From the NCBI RefSeq assembly GCF_000196015.1, contig NC_007971.2:1-64000 (forward strand): 64,000 nt of DNA, read 5' to 3'. The position numbers and the translations under genes were made by a program. The notes below the pieces were generated by a model. That model had not been told where the DNA came from, made no database searches, and was given only the letters and a program-made list of their open reading frames with translations. This stretch comes from Cupriavidus metallidurans CH34 (GTDB lineage Bacteria; Pseudomonadota; Gammaproteobacteria; Burkholderiales; Burkholderiaceae). Shown here in pieces: positions 15,871 to 23,864 of this stretch (position 1 is the stretch's first letter; each line of letters starts with the position of its first letter).

Positions 15871-16205
15871 TTCGTACTCCTTTCTTCGCTACTACGGCGG
15901 AGTCTGACTTCTCCCGTCCGTTCATCATCGGCTACGGCTCCTCGCCTTCCCGATGCGGACCAGTCCATGCTGCGACTGGCCAGACGGGAGATCTCCCGGT
16001 TCCCGCGCAAGGAGCGTCCGTGCGTGCCAGGGTCGCCGTTAGGCCATGAACCAAGGTTGGCGGAGTTGCCTTGAATACGGTCGAGCAACTTGATTGCTTC
16101 CGCCTTGCTGGTGGCCTTGACGCGCACCGCGCAGGACAGCCGTACATCAAACGCGTACTCGTGAATCTCTGTCGTAGTACCGATGGTCACCGGGTCCGTC
16201 GACAT
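15867..16205 (-). CDS. Hypothetical protein, 112 residues
   Basis: First gene of the leftward pair. Residues 10-50 form a plausible alpha/beta unit (EYAFDVRLSCAVRVKATSKAEAIKLLDRI); the C-terminal half is Arg/Ser-rich. Unrecognised. A copy of the plasmid motif (minus strand, TACGTGTTACGCA, 16330-16342) lies between it and the divergent gene at 16421. Confidence 0.55.
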   Translation of the reverse strand: MSTDPVTIGTTTEIHEYAFDVRLSCAVRVKATSKAEAIKLLDRIQGNSANLGSWPNGDPGTHGRSLRGNREISRLASRSMDWSASGRRGAVADDERTGEVRLRRSSEERSTK

Positions 16206-16354
16206 GTCGGTCAGTGCGGTCGCAAAGTAGTGACCGTACCGGGTTCTATGACCGGCGTCGGTGAGTAAATGCTTGGCCGTTGCTGTTTCGCTGGTCTGGG
16301 TGCGGTGTATGTTGGTGTTGCTCTACCCATGCGTAACACGTATGCATAATTTGC

Positions 16355-16383
16355 TTGATTGATCTAAGTACTGTGCGTATGAT
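16355..16383 (+). promoter_or_regulatory. Sigma-70-like promoter
   Basis: TTGATT (16355-16360), 17 nt, TATGAT (16378-16383), 38 nt before the ATG at 16421. The motif TACGTGTTACGCA (minus strand) ends 13 nt before the -35 box. Confidence 0.65.
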
Positions 16384-16420
16384 GGGTATAAATGGTTGGC
16401 CACATATGAAGGGGTATGAG

Positions 16421-16690
16421 ATGCGTACGAAGGTGAAGGTTGGTCTGATGATTGGAGGTGTCGTGCTGGTAGCAGCGGCGATCGTGCTGGCGCCCGTGCT
16501 GCGCGACCTGCCTTGGCTGAAGTGGACCCTGTACGTGTGCGCTGCACTGATGCTGTCCCCGCTGTTCATGGGCGGTCTCGTGGACGTGCCCGCCACCACC
16601 CCGGAAGATCCGACCTTCGAAAAGAATCGCATCGGCGATGCAAGGCAGGACGTCTGGGGGTTCAACGGCCAAGACAGCAACAACGACTAA
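16421..16690 (+). CDS. Small two-helix membrane protein
   Basis: 89 residues from the ATG with AAGGGG at good spacing (an in-frame ATG lies at 16406). Two hydrophobic helices (about 8-27 and 34-53) and a polar tail. Unrecognised. It precedes the helicase gene by 35 bp. Confidence 0.65.
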   Translation: MRTKVKVGLMIGGVVLVAAAIVLAPVLRDLPWLKWTLYVCAALMLSPLFMGGLVDVPATTPEDPTFEKNRIGDARQDVWGFNGQDSNND

Positions 16691-16725
16691 GCGCGGCGAA
16701 ACTGGAAAGGATGAAAGGGGTCGAG

Positions 16726-18663
16726 ATGAGCAAGGCTACGCACGAACAACTTACCGCGATCAACAGCGCCGTCCGTCGCCTGGTGGTCCAGGCCTGCCCG
16801 GGTGCCGGCAAGACGTTCACCCTGAGGGAGTACGCCCTGGTGCGTCCCTCGGAGCGCATCCTGTACCTCACCTACACGAAGTCTCTCCAGACTGAAGCCG
16901 AGGGCAAGTTCCCCCAGAACGTCGAATGCCGCACCACTCACTCCCTTGCGTGGTCGTTCGGCCGTCGCTTCAAGGACGCCGGTAAGCTGGGCGACCTGCG
17001 CCCGAGCGACTTCGCCCGCGCCTTCGGCATCGAGATCGGCTTTGCCAGTATCCTGGTGACGACTGTCACGAGCTTTCTGTTCTCCGCGGATACCGACTTC
17101 GAGCCGCACCATGTGCCGGACACGATCGCCGAGGCAGATGTCGCTGAGACCCTGAAGTGGGGCCGGCTCGCTTGGGAGGCCATGCAGGATCTCGGCCGCA
17201 AGAACGTTCCCATGCCCCATGACGGCTATCTCAAGCTGTTCCAGCTTTCGAAGCCGGACCTGTCGCGTCGCTACGATCGCATCCTGTTCGACGAAGGCCA
17301 GGACGCCAACCCGGTCACGACCTCGATCGTTCTTGCCCAGAATTGCCCTGTGGTGATCGTCGGCGACCGGTATCAGGCGATCTTTGCCTTCCGGGGTGCC
17401 GTCAATGCCATGGACATGATCCAACCGGATGAAACGGTCTACCTCACCCAGAGCCATCGCTTCGGCCCTGGCATTGCCCGGCTGGCCACGATGCTCCTCT
17501 CCGCGTTCCGCGGCGAAGAGCGACCTGTGTACAGTGCCTTCCCGGATCGGCCGACTGGCTACACGGTCGACGTTTCCAAGCCGTACGCGGTCATCGGCCG
17601 CACGAACGCCAAGCTGTTCGACAAGGCTGTCGCCATGCTGGGCAACAAGCGTCTGCACTTTGTCGGTGGGCTCAGTAATTACCCATTTGACAAGTTGGTG
17701 GACGTTTGGAACCTGATGAGCGGCCAGCCGGCCGCCGTCAAGGACCAGTTGCTCAAGACCTTTGGTTCGCTGGAGAAGCTCGAGGAGTACGCGACGGGCG
17801 TTGACGACAAGGAGATTCTCTCCCTGATCGGTGTGGTGAAGGAGTACCGCAGCGCGATCCCGTCGCTGGTCGAGAGGATCAAGGCGGAAGCAGTGGAACA
17901 AGCAGAGCACGCTGACGTTCTGCTCTCGACGGCCCATCGTGCGAAGGGTCTCGAATTCAGCCAGGTACTGCTGCTCGACGACTTTGAAGACTTCGTCACG
18001 GCCAATGGCGAGCTGCTGACTCTGGATACGCCCGAACTGGTCCAGGAACTGCACCTGCTGTTCGTGGCACTCACCCGAGCCGAGGACGTTATCGAGCTCA
18101 ACGCCCAGATGCAGGACATCATCGCGATCCTAGGGGATCGCGTGCCTGAAGCTCAGCCAACCCCGGGCGAGAGGAGCACCGAACAAGTGGGGGAGCAGCT
18201 TGGCCAGATTCCGGGTTTTGATTACGTGCCGGTTGTGTATACGTGTGATGTAGCGGAAAATGTCACACGTGAACAAAAGGCACCGGTGGTCGCGCTGGCG
18301 CAAGTGCCGGTTTCCTTTCCGCCTTCTCGTACGTCGCGTTCCGAGAGATCTATCTCGGAATCGGCACGAATCGGAAGGTCGCCCTGGCCGAGTTGCGTGC
18401 CGCGGCTTCCTTTACCTAACAAACAGGAGATCCTCATGCATGCAGGACAAGTCAGTATGTCCAACGGAGTCACCATCGACGTGGTGCAACAGGAAACCGG
18501 TGCCGTTTTGCTCGAGTTCGGACGAGCAGGGAACTACACGGGTTTGCTGATGGCGGGCAATACCCGTGACGAGGTCCTCGCCAAGCTGGGTGAGCTCACT
18601 GCCTTGGTCGCCGCTCTGCCGCAGACGGCGCAGGCGGAAGAGCCCGCTCTGGCCGGTGCCTGA
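16726..18663 (+). CDS. UvrD/Rep-like SF1 DNA helicase
   Basis: A superfamily 1A helicase, ATP-driven on DNA. Motif I ACPGAGKT (residues 23-30), motif II DEGQDANP, motif III GDRYQAIFAFRGA, motif V STAHRAKGLEF and motif VI VALTRAED are all present. The layout recalls the short UvrD-like/Fbh1 helicases. The recognisable helicase ends near base 18130, but the frame stays open to 18663, passing through a stretch that looks like an untranslated leader and into a possible separate gene at 18436. The start could be the ATG at 16711. Confidence 0.85.
   Translation: MSKATHEQLTAINSAVRRLVVQACPGAGKTFTLREYALVRPSERILYLTYTKSLQTEAEGKFPQNVECRTTHSLAWSFGRRFKDAGKLGDLRPSDFARAFGIEIGFASILVTTVTSFLFSADTDFEPHHVPDTIAEADVAETLKWGRLAWEAMQDLGRKNVPMPHDGYLKLFQLSKPDLSRRYDRILFDEGQDANPVTTSIVLAQNCPVVIVGDRYQAIFAFRGAVNAMDMIQPDETVYLTQSHRFGPGIARLATMLLSAFRGEERPVYSAFPDRPTGYTVDVSKPYAVIGRTNAKLFDKAVAMLGNKRLHFVGGLSNYPFDKLVDVWNLMSGQPAAVKDQLLKTFGSLEKLEEYATGVDDKEILSLIGVVKEYRSAIPSLVERIKAEAVEQAEHADVLLSTAHRAKGLEFSQVLLLDDFEDFVTANGELLTLDTPELVQELHLLFVALTRAEDVIELNAQMQDIIAILGDRVPEAQPTPGERSTEQVGEQLGQIPGFDYVPVVYTCDVAENVTREQKAPVVALAQVPVSFPPSRTSRSERSISESARIGRSPWPSCVPRLPLPNKQEILMHAGQVSMSNGVTIDVVQQETGAVLLEFGRAGNYTGLLMAGNTRDEVLAKLGELTALVAALPQTAQAEEPALAGA
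18339..18360 (+). promoter_or_regulatory. Inverted repeat in helicase/small-gene junction
   Basis: TTCCGAGA and TCTCGGAA form an 8-bp stem over 6 nt, with the TACGTGTGATGTA motif 87 nt upstream (18240-18252). Both look like regulatory DNA for the small gene at 18436 although the helicase frame runs through them. Confidence 0.45.
18436..18663 (+). CDS. Small hypothetical protein, 75 residues
   Basis: Lies in the same frame as the helicase but has its own ribosome site (ACAGGAGATCCTC) and a coherent beta-rich N-terminus (GQVSMSNGVTIDVVQQETGAVLLEF). I take it as a separate gene, or a gene fused to the helicase by loss of a stop. Unrecognised. Confidence 0.5.
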   Translation: MHAGQVSMSNGVTIDVVQQETGAVLLEFGRAGNYTGLLMAGNTRDEVLAKLGELTALVAALPQTAQAEEPALAGA

Positions 18664-18716
18664 CGGCGGCCGGTCAACCACCAGAATCCAGAAGAGACCG
18701 CGCAAGGGAGCGGGCC

Positions 18717-19085
18717 ATGGCCAAAGACGATTTCATCCGCATCAAGTACACCCGCGAAGTCGACGGGCGCAAGAAGCGCAGCTCGGTTTCCGTGGACCCA
18801 GACCTCTTCGAGATCTTTGCGAAGATCCGCGGCACTGTTCCGGCAGCTCGCGCAGTGCTGCGTGAATGGGCGGTTGCGGTCGACGCGGACCGCCAGTGGC
18901 AGGATGGCCTGGGTGTCGATGGCGGCATCGGCCTTTCTCGCATGGTGCAGAGGCGGATGTTCTCCGAGATCAACACGTTCGTCGACAAGGGCATGGTGGT
19001 GATCCAGAAGGAGGATGCGGATCTGCATCCGAACGCCCCGCGTCCGACAAGGAGCGCGGCCCGCCGGCGGAGTGTCTCAGCCTGA
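18717..19085 (+). CDS. Basic hypothetical protein, 122 residues
   Basis: Start preceded by AAGGGAGC. Basic at both ends (KYTREVDGRKKRSS; RPTRSAARRRSVSA), with SVSVDPDLFEIFAKI in the middle resembling the strand-helix start of ribbon-helix-helix proteins. DNA binding is possible but not shown. It lies 53 bp after the small gene upstream. Confidence 0.6.
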   Translation: MAKDDFIRIKYTREVDGRKKRSSVSVDPDLFEIFAKIRGTVPAARAVLREWAVAVDADRQWQDGLGVDGGIGLSRMVQRRMFSEINTFVDKGMVVIQKEDADLHPNAPRPTRSAARRRSVSA

Positions 19086-19100
19086 GTGAAGCTTATCGGC

Positions 19101-19144
19101 TTGACAACATTTACCACTCACGTATTATACATACGTGTTATTAA
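19101..19144 (+). promoter_or_regulatory. Promoter with overlapping plasmid motif
   Basis: TTGACA (19101-19106), 16 nt, TATTAT (19123-19128), with TACGTGTTATTAA (19132-19144) at the expected transcription start. That position suits a repressor site. Confidence 0.7.
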
Positions 19145-19165
19145 TCTATTTTCAGGATTGCGGCG

Positions 19166-19393
19166 ATGAGTGCAGAGTCGGGACGTTCGAAGTTCCCCCA
19201 GTTCGTTACCAAGGAAGCTGAGCTTCGCCACAGGGAAGAAGCCTGCATCGCCAGGATCGAGAGCCTGCAACGCAAGCTTGCTGAAGGCAGTGTCATTCCG
19301 GTACCGGAGCTGCGCTCGGATCTGGCTACTGCGAAGCGGGAGTTGGCCGAGGTACGTGCGAGCATGGCGGAAGAGGGCATTGCGGCCCTGTAA
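19166..19393 (+). CDS. Coiled-coil small protein, 75 residues
   Basis: Follows a strong promoter. Residues 15-70 are a charged heptad-like helix (EAELRHREEACIARIESLQRKLAE, then LATAKRELAEVRASMAEE). Unrecognised; first gene of a long rightward run. Confidence 0.6.
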   Translation: MSAESGRSKFPQFVTKEAELRHREEACIARIESLQRKLAEGSVIPVPELRSDLATAKRELAEVRASMAEEGIAAL

Positions 19394-19418
19394 TGCGAGA
19401 CCTCGAGAGCAATCAACC

Positions 19419-19547
19419 ATGAAAAAGTACGCCATGGAGTTCTATCGCCGAAACTCGGTTGTGCTGCTCGCGTTGGCGGTAACCGTGGCAAGCGTTGTAT
19501 TGACTATCGGTGCTGCGCATCTGGTCCACACATTCATCCTGACGTGA
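19419..19547 (+). CDS. Single-pass membrane peptide, 42 residues
   Basis: ATG followed by Lys-Lys, then a hydrophobic helix (VVLLALAVTVASVVLTIGAAHLV). It sits between two coding genes, one base before the next start, so it is probably a translated member of the operon. Unrecognised. Confidence 0.5.
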   Translation: MKKYAMEFYRRNSVVLLALAVTVASVVLTIGAAHLVHTFILT

Positions 19548-19548
19548 C

Positions 19549-19947
19549 ATGAAACCGCAAGAACTGGCAAAAAATCCGGCAGGACAAGACCAAATTGCAC
19601 GAGCGCGGGAGCTTTGCGATGGATCTCTAGCATTGACCGCACGGTTGTCTGCGCTACTGAGGACGAAACCGACACGAGGGCAGATGCTCGACTTTCTCGA
19701 AGAGTTGAACAAGTCGGCAAAACAAACGGCGTACGAGGAAGGCATCAAGCGCATCTGTGAGGCGGTCGGCATCCTGGAGCCGTCTCCACAAGACAGGCTC
19801 ATGGCTATGCAAGTAGGCATGCTTCGCGAGCAGAACGAGTTACTGCATCACATTGCAACCGGCGTTGGCGCGATTCCGAAAGACAAGCCACTTAGCTTCA
19901 CCGGTGCGGTAGGCGCGGCGATTGTTGGCACCCTGCTCACACGCTGA
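19549..19947 (+). CDS. Hypothetical protein, 132 residues
   Basis: Mostly helical soluble protein with a Gly/Ala-rich hydrophobic C-terminus (FTGAVGAAIVGTLLTR) that could be a short membrane anchor. Unrecognised. It is closely packed with the preceding membrane peptide. Confidence 0.6.
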   Translation: MKPQELAKNPAGQDQIARARELCDGSLALTARLSALLRTKPTRGQMLDFLEELNKSAKQTAYEEGIKRICEAVGILEPSPQDRLMAMQVGMLREQNELLHHIATGVGAIPKDKPLSFTGAVGAAIVGTLLTR

Positions 19948-20221
19948 GCCGTGCTCCGTCTGGAATTCTCCTCTCCTTGATAGTGCTCGGCAGCCGCTGA
20001 AATGCATGCTGCTAAACAAGGGAAAAGACGGAAGAGTAGGTCGCTGCAAGGTTGCGGTGCGTGGCCCGCGTGAGGCAAACCAACAACGACTGTAGTCCAA
20101 GTACACACAATCGACACGTACCCCCATCCACGAAGTTGAGAGCGCCAACGAGTTCTGGGGCGCCGCCCGTCGCTACAGGGGAGCCGGCCTTTCCGTAACC
20201 GAAGATATCTCGATCAGCGAG

Positions 20222-20419
20222 ATGGCACTCGAGGCGACGCGTTGGCAGCATCTCGCGCCCATCGCAGAGTGCCTGGACAAACTGATCACTAGACGGCTGA
20301 GTGTCGATCGCGAACCCTGGCATGTTGCCGTTGGTCGCGGGTTTGGCGCGGAGGACAACGGCGACGCCGCTACTTCTGGGCCGGCGATATCGGACGATTC
20401 GAATACTGTGAGAACATGA
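20222..20419 (+). CDS. Hypothetical protein, start uncertain
   Basis: The only ATG gives 65 residues, but the same frame is open from 20096 and reads protein-like upstream (HEVESANEFWGAARRYRG) with no ATG, GTG or TTG. Its stop overlaps the next start (ATGA), supporting translation. It may be a decayed gene that lost its start, or it may use a rare start codon. Confidence 0.4.
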   Translation: MALEATRWQHLAPIAECLDKLITRRLSVDREPWHVAVGRGFGAEDNGDAATSGPAISDDSNTVRT

Positions 20420-20724
20420 GCAAACAAGAGAAGTTCTACGACTGGCTCTCGACTGGGGAGCCACCACCCATCAATAGGCGCGTCTACGAGGCAGCCAAGC
20501 TGCCGTTTGCATACTTGGCGCAGTTCCTGTGGTGGGTCTCTTCCCCTTGGCGCCGAGCTCTTCCACTGGCGCTCGCGGGCGTTGCTCTCCTCTGTGGCTT
20601 TTTGATCCTGATGGGGGATGAAACCATTACTTGGGGCGACTTCGGGACGGTCGCTACCGTCGCAACAGTTGTTCTGGGCGTAGTCGTCGTGATTCTCGAC
20701 GTGCTGAGGGCAATATTCGAGTAA
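20416..20724 (+). CDS. Two-helix membrane protein, 102 residues
   Basis: Overlaps the previous frame by four bases. Two membrane helices (about 48-66 and 78-98). Unrecognised. Part of the membrane-rich cluster leading to the M41 protease. Confidence 0.65.
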   Translation: MSKQEKFYDWLSTGEPPPINRRVYEAAKLPFAYLAQFLWWVSSPWRRALPLALAGVALLCGFLILMGDETITWGDFGTVATVATVVLGVVVVILDVLRAIFE

Positions 20725-20758
20725 CGCTCCGCACTTCACTCCTATTGGGACGTTTTCA

Positions 20759-21493
20759 ATGAGCACAAGCCGGGCTACTCGCCGAGATCCTATGGCAGAC
20801 GTCATGCCACTCGAGCTTCTGGAAGTGGCGCATCTGCTGATCAGTAGAGGTCAGAATGAACTCTACTGGGAAAGAGTTCCCCTCCCGAAGCGACCGGTCG
20901 GCCAGGTCCGCTACGAAGTGGCTCGCCAGGCAGCGACCTTTGTTGTGCCATTGGTAGGTCTAACCTGCGCCGCGCAGATCTACGGGGCAACTGGCTTGCT
21001 GCTTGGGCTGCCGCTTGCATGGCTAGGCGGCTACTTCTTGGATCTGCAACTCAAGTCTGCGATTGGGAAGAAGAAGATTCGTGATGACATGATTGACGCT
21101 GGCCGCTACAAGGCGGTGGGCTGGCTGGCTGCGCAGATGGGTATGCGCCCAGACGAGATCACACTGGCGACGATCCGGAAGATGAACAAGGATTACGTCA
21201 TTGTTAAGGCGCGTATGGACCTGGAGTTGGCTCGCCGCGAGGAAGCCCGCAAGGCCGCTCACGTACGGCAGTCGCCGTCCTCCGATGATGTGCATCATGA
21301 TTACACTCCGGGGGTAGTCGCTGCCGCCGGATTGGGTGCGGCAACCGCCTACACGTCAGTAGACGAAGATGACGACTACTATGATCGAGGCCAATCCTAC
21401 TCGCCGGCCGTGAACCCTGCTAACGGGATGCCGATGGTTGCTGGCACCTATGTGGACGTCAACGGCAATATGTTTGGAACTGACACGTTCTGA
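20759..21493 (+). CDS. Membrane protein with Asp/Tyr-rich tail
   Basis: 244 residues. One long hydrophobic block (about 60-100, possibly two helices), then a charged helical region and a low-complexity end (VDEDDDYYDRG followed by repeated Pro/Asn/Gly). Unrecognised. It directly precedes the M41-like protease and may be its partner or substrate; that is inferred only from position. Confidence 0.65.
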   Translation: MSTSRATRRDPMADVMPLELLEVAHLLISRGQNELYWERVPLPKRPVGQVRYEVARQAATFVVPLVGLTCAAQIYGATGLLLGLPLAWLGGYFLDLQLKSAIGKKKIRDDMIDAGRYKAVGWLAAQMGMRPDEITLATIRKMNKDYVIVKARMDLELARREEARKAAHVRQSPSSDDVHHDYTPGVVAAAGLGAATAYTSVDEDDDYYDRGQSYSPAVNPANGMPMVAGTYVDVNGNMFGTDTF

Positions 21494-21505
21494 CGCCGGG
21501 ATATT

Positions 21506-22732
21506 TTGGACTTCGCGGAGCGCGCAGCCCGCGGAGAAGAGGGCGCCCGAACCGGAGCACGCATGCGTCGCCATAGCCTGACCCTCACGCTGGCAAAGAT
21601 CCTATTCAAGGACGGGCCCGTGAAGTTCTTCCAGCTCGTCTACATCCTCGGCCGTTCGAAGCTACGGCGGACCTATGATTCCCACACACGGCGCTTTCTC
21701 CAAGCCGGCCACGCCGCGTTACTCGCCGCGGGTGTGATAGTGCTGTGGCTCGCTGTGCGAGATCCATCCCTGATCGATGCGAGGTCTACGGCCGGCCGGA
21801 TCTTCTGCGGAGCGATCGGCATGGCTTTTACCCTGAGCGGTGCGACGTGGTTTCTCATGCCGGCATTTCAACGAGCGACGCTGCTGGGGGAGGTGACGGC
21901 CGGCACGTTGTACGGGATGCTCCTCGCCGGTGTCACGTGGTTGGGTTGGGAGCGTGCGGCGGCGCTCTACCAGGCCAATCCTGTAGCGTTAGTCGCTGGA
22001 GTACTCGTCGTCGCGGCGCTTGTGCTGGCGTTTGCCCATCCGCTCTCGCTCTTTCTGCGTTTCCGATTGCTGCGGCTGCGCACCAATCACTATGCGTTCG
22101 AGACCCCATATCACCAGATGCTCGCTTCGCGCCCAGCTAGAGGGCAGTACAGAGGCGTGGCAATTCATGAGGCTGGCCATGCTCTGATGTACAGCTTGGG
22201 CGATCGGGTGCCAGAGGACGCGATCGCCTATATTGACTTCGACACCATCTCGCCGAACCTGGGGCAGGTTTCGCTGCCAACTCTGAAGGAGGGTGATATC
22301 AGCATGGCCATGCTGGAGTGGAAAATGCATACATACCTCGCTGGAATGGTAGCGGAGGTTTTGCGTGCAGGGACTCACGGCATGGGCGTGTCCGGAGACC
22401 TCGAGGGCTGGAGTGAGCTAGTTGGCCCATACCTCTTGTTGCGCACCGATGTTGTGTACTTCGCCAATCCAAGTACCGAGCTGGAGATCGAGTCCAACAA
22501 GAGGGAGGTTGCAGCGTTGAAGAAACACATGCTGGCAGTGCTCACACGCTTTATGCGGGCAAACTGGCATGTCGTCGAGCGGATCGCTGACTGCCTTGAG
22601 GAGGTGGACTGCCTTGATCACCAGCAGTTGGCTGGCCTGATTTCTGGCGTGGTGCGCACGGGCGGGCTGCCGACGCCAGTTTGGCCAGACCACATGGATG
22701 GCACGCCGCTGCGCCAGATCCCGGGCGCTTGA
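21506..22732 (+). CDS. Membrane M41 (FtsH-like) metallopeptidase without AAA+ domain
   Basis: 408 residues from a TTG start; an ATG at 21563 with GGAG is an alternative. Four hydrophobic segments (about 65-85, 96-118, 125-147 and 158-185) precede the zinc site HEAGH (221-225). AGMVAEVL then GDLEGWSELV (297-306) matches the FtsH pattern in which Asp is the third ligand. No Walker motifs exist anywhere in the protein. FtsH is about 650 residues with ATPase then protease; here only the protease part remains, on a larger membrane anchor. Confidence 0.8.
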   Translation: MDFAERAARGEEGARTGARMRRHSLTLTLAKILFKDGPVKFFQLVYILGRSKLRRTYDSHTRRFLQAGHAALLAAGVIVLWLAVRDPSLIDARSTAGRIFCGAIGMAFTLSGATWFLMPAFQRATLLGEVTAGTLYGMLLAGVTWLGWERAAALYQANPVALVAGVLVVAALVLAFAHPLSLFLRFRLLRLRTNHYAFETPYHQMLASRPARGQYRGVAIHEAGHALMYSLGDRVPEDAIAYIDFDTISPNLGQVSLPTLKEGDISMAMLEWKMHTYLAGMVAEVLRAGTHGMGVSGDLEGWSELVGPYLLLRTDVVYFANPSTELEIESNKREVAALKKHMLAVLTRFMRANWHVVERIADCLEEVDCLDHQQLAGLISGVVRTGGLPTPVWPDHMDGTPLRQIPGA

Positions 22733-22742
22733 CGTCGGGCAT

Positions 22743-22776
22743 AAAAAAACCGCCAACGCATAGCGCCGGCGGTTTC
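22743..22776. terminator. Bidirectional terminator
   Basis: AAACCGCC and GGCGGTTT stem between convergent genes. The leftward T run (seven) is the stronger side; the rightward tail is TTTCTGT. Confidence 0.75.
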
Positions 22777-22796
22777 TGTGGGTTAGAAATCAGTCG

Positions 22797-22976
22797 TTAA
22801 GAGCGCTGTTTCCGAAAGCCATGCAGGGAATCCTGCTTTTCCTTGTTCTGTTCGGTCGGTGTGCGGCGAGCTTCTTTGCGCACTGCCTGGATAGCACCGA
22901 CTAGAGGTGCGAAGAACAGACGCGGGGCTTCCCGAGCTGCGGTAACAAACTCCGAGCGAAAGCTGGTCTTGGTCAT
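22797..22976 (-). CDS. Small basic protein, 59 residues
   Basis: Start overlaps the upstream stop (ATGA). Sequence runs MTKTSFRSEFVTAAREAPRL with many Arg/Lys; unrecognised. It probably ends at the terminator near 22743. Confidence 0.6.
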   Translation of the reverse strand: MTKTSFRSEFVTAAREAPRLFFAPLVGAIQAVRKEARRTPTEQNKEKQDSLHGFRKQRS

Positions 22977-23245
22977 TCGAGCATCTCCTTGACGGCTCGA
23001 TATCCAGTGATACCGAGGTAGACCAAGTATAACACCGCGTCAACGATGGTGATCGTGTGCTCAAGGAACGAGATCACCTGGAGGGTAAAGGTCGGTATCC
23101 CGACCGTTTCCAGGAACCGGATCAGCAAAGACAAGCCGACAGCGACGCTACCGATGATCAAGAAGATCAACGTGCCGACGACAGTATGTGCTGCGAAGTG
23201 CGCAACGGGCGCCCACCAGGCTTTGTGATGTTTCGTTTCAGCCAT
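22973..23245 (-). CDS. Two-helix membrane protein, 90 residues
   Basis: ATG preceded by ACAGGAGAAAC. Two or three hydrophobic segments (about 15-45 and 62-80) with amphipathic edges. Unrecognised. It forms a two-gene leftward operon with the small basic protein. Confidence 0.65.
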   Translation of the reverse strand: MAETKHHKAWWAPVAHFAAHTVVGTLIFLIIGSVAVGLSLLIRFLETVGIPTFTLQVISFLEHTITIVDAVLYLVYLGITGYRAVKEMLE

Positions 23246-23569
23246 GTTTCTCCTGTGTTGAGTTAAGCACCTGGGAACCCCAGGGCTCCAAGCCTCCTTG
23301 CATAGACCTGGCAACACAGGAATGCGCAACGCCTGGGGATAAGTTGGGGTGGTGCCTCAATGGACGTCGCCGGCCGGCCGATAGACAGAAGACCATTCAG
23401 TAGAACGTGAGCGTCACCGCCAACGAGTTGCTGCAGGATTTGGACCCGCTCGGCCCGCAGCGGCTGCTTGCCACCTTCGCACGATTTGCTGTCATCTTGA
23501 CAAATAGCACTCAATCGAACAAGATGCATAACATGTAGGTATATGCGTTGAGTATAGCAATAGCGATAT
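23246..23569. other. Intergenic region
   Basis: No convincing gene seen. It contains TTGACA at 23498-23503 and a copy of the plasmid motif (minus strand, TACATGTTATGCA, 23525-23537), so it probably carries divergent promoters. Confidence 0.5.
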
Positions 23570-23776
23570 TTGCTCAGTCGACAGGGCCATGCGGAAATGT
23601 TGCGGCGCATGTTGAGCGCCGGCGATGGTGTAGTCATCCTCCGCATCACCGGGGATCTCGAGCGGCATCATCCGAATGTTGAGATCTTCGAAGGTTGGGA
23701 GGGCTATCAGCGATTCTTGGCGCCAATCCTGCGCAGCGGGAAGCTTCAGAAGGGCGATGGGAGTACGCTGCTTTAA
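23570..23776 (+). CDS. Possible small protein, 68 residues
   Basis: TTG start (alternative ATG 23597). Codon use is GC3-rich like its neighbours, and the product has a plausible fold pattern (GDGVVILRITGDLERHHPNVEIFEG). The opposite strand is also open here, so the call is tentative. Confidence 0.4.
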   Translation: MLSRQGHAEMLRRMLSAGDGVVILRITGDLERHHPNVEIFEGWEGYQRFLAPILRSGKLQKGDGSTLL

Positions 23777-23864
23777 CTGCATCGAGTTCGTTTTTGCGGC
23801 ACGACACGGAATTGCTCACGTTTGCGGCACTGATCAACGACGCTTGGGCATAGAAATCGCAACC

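Noticed and set aside
16687..18054. 455-codon minus-strand frame opposite the helicase
   Set aside because: The plus strand carries all SF1 helicase motifs; the antisense frame has no recognisable features and is typical of high-GC shadow frames.
23492..23782. Minus-strand 96-codon frame
   Set aside because: Overlaps a plus-strand frame with better codon use; no ribosome site or similarity. Not decisive, so the plus frame was kept at low confidence only.
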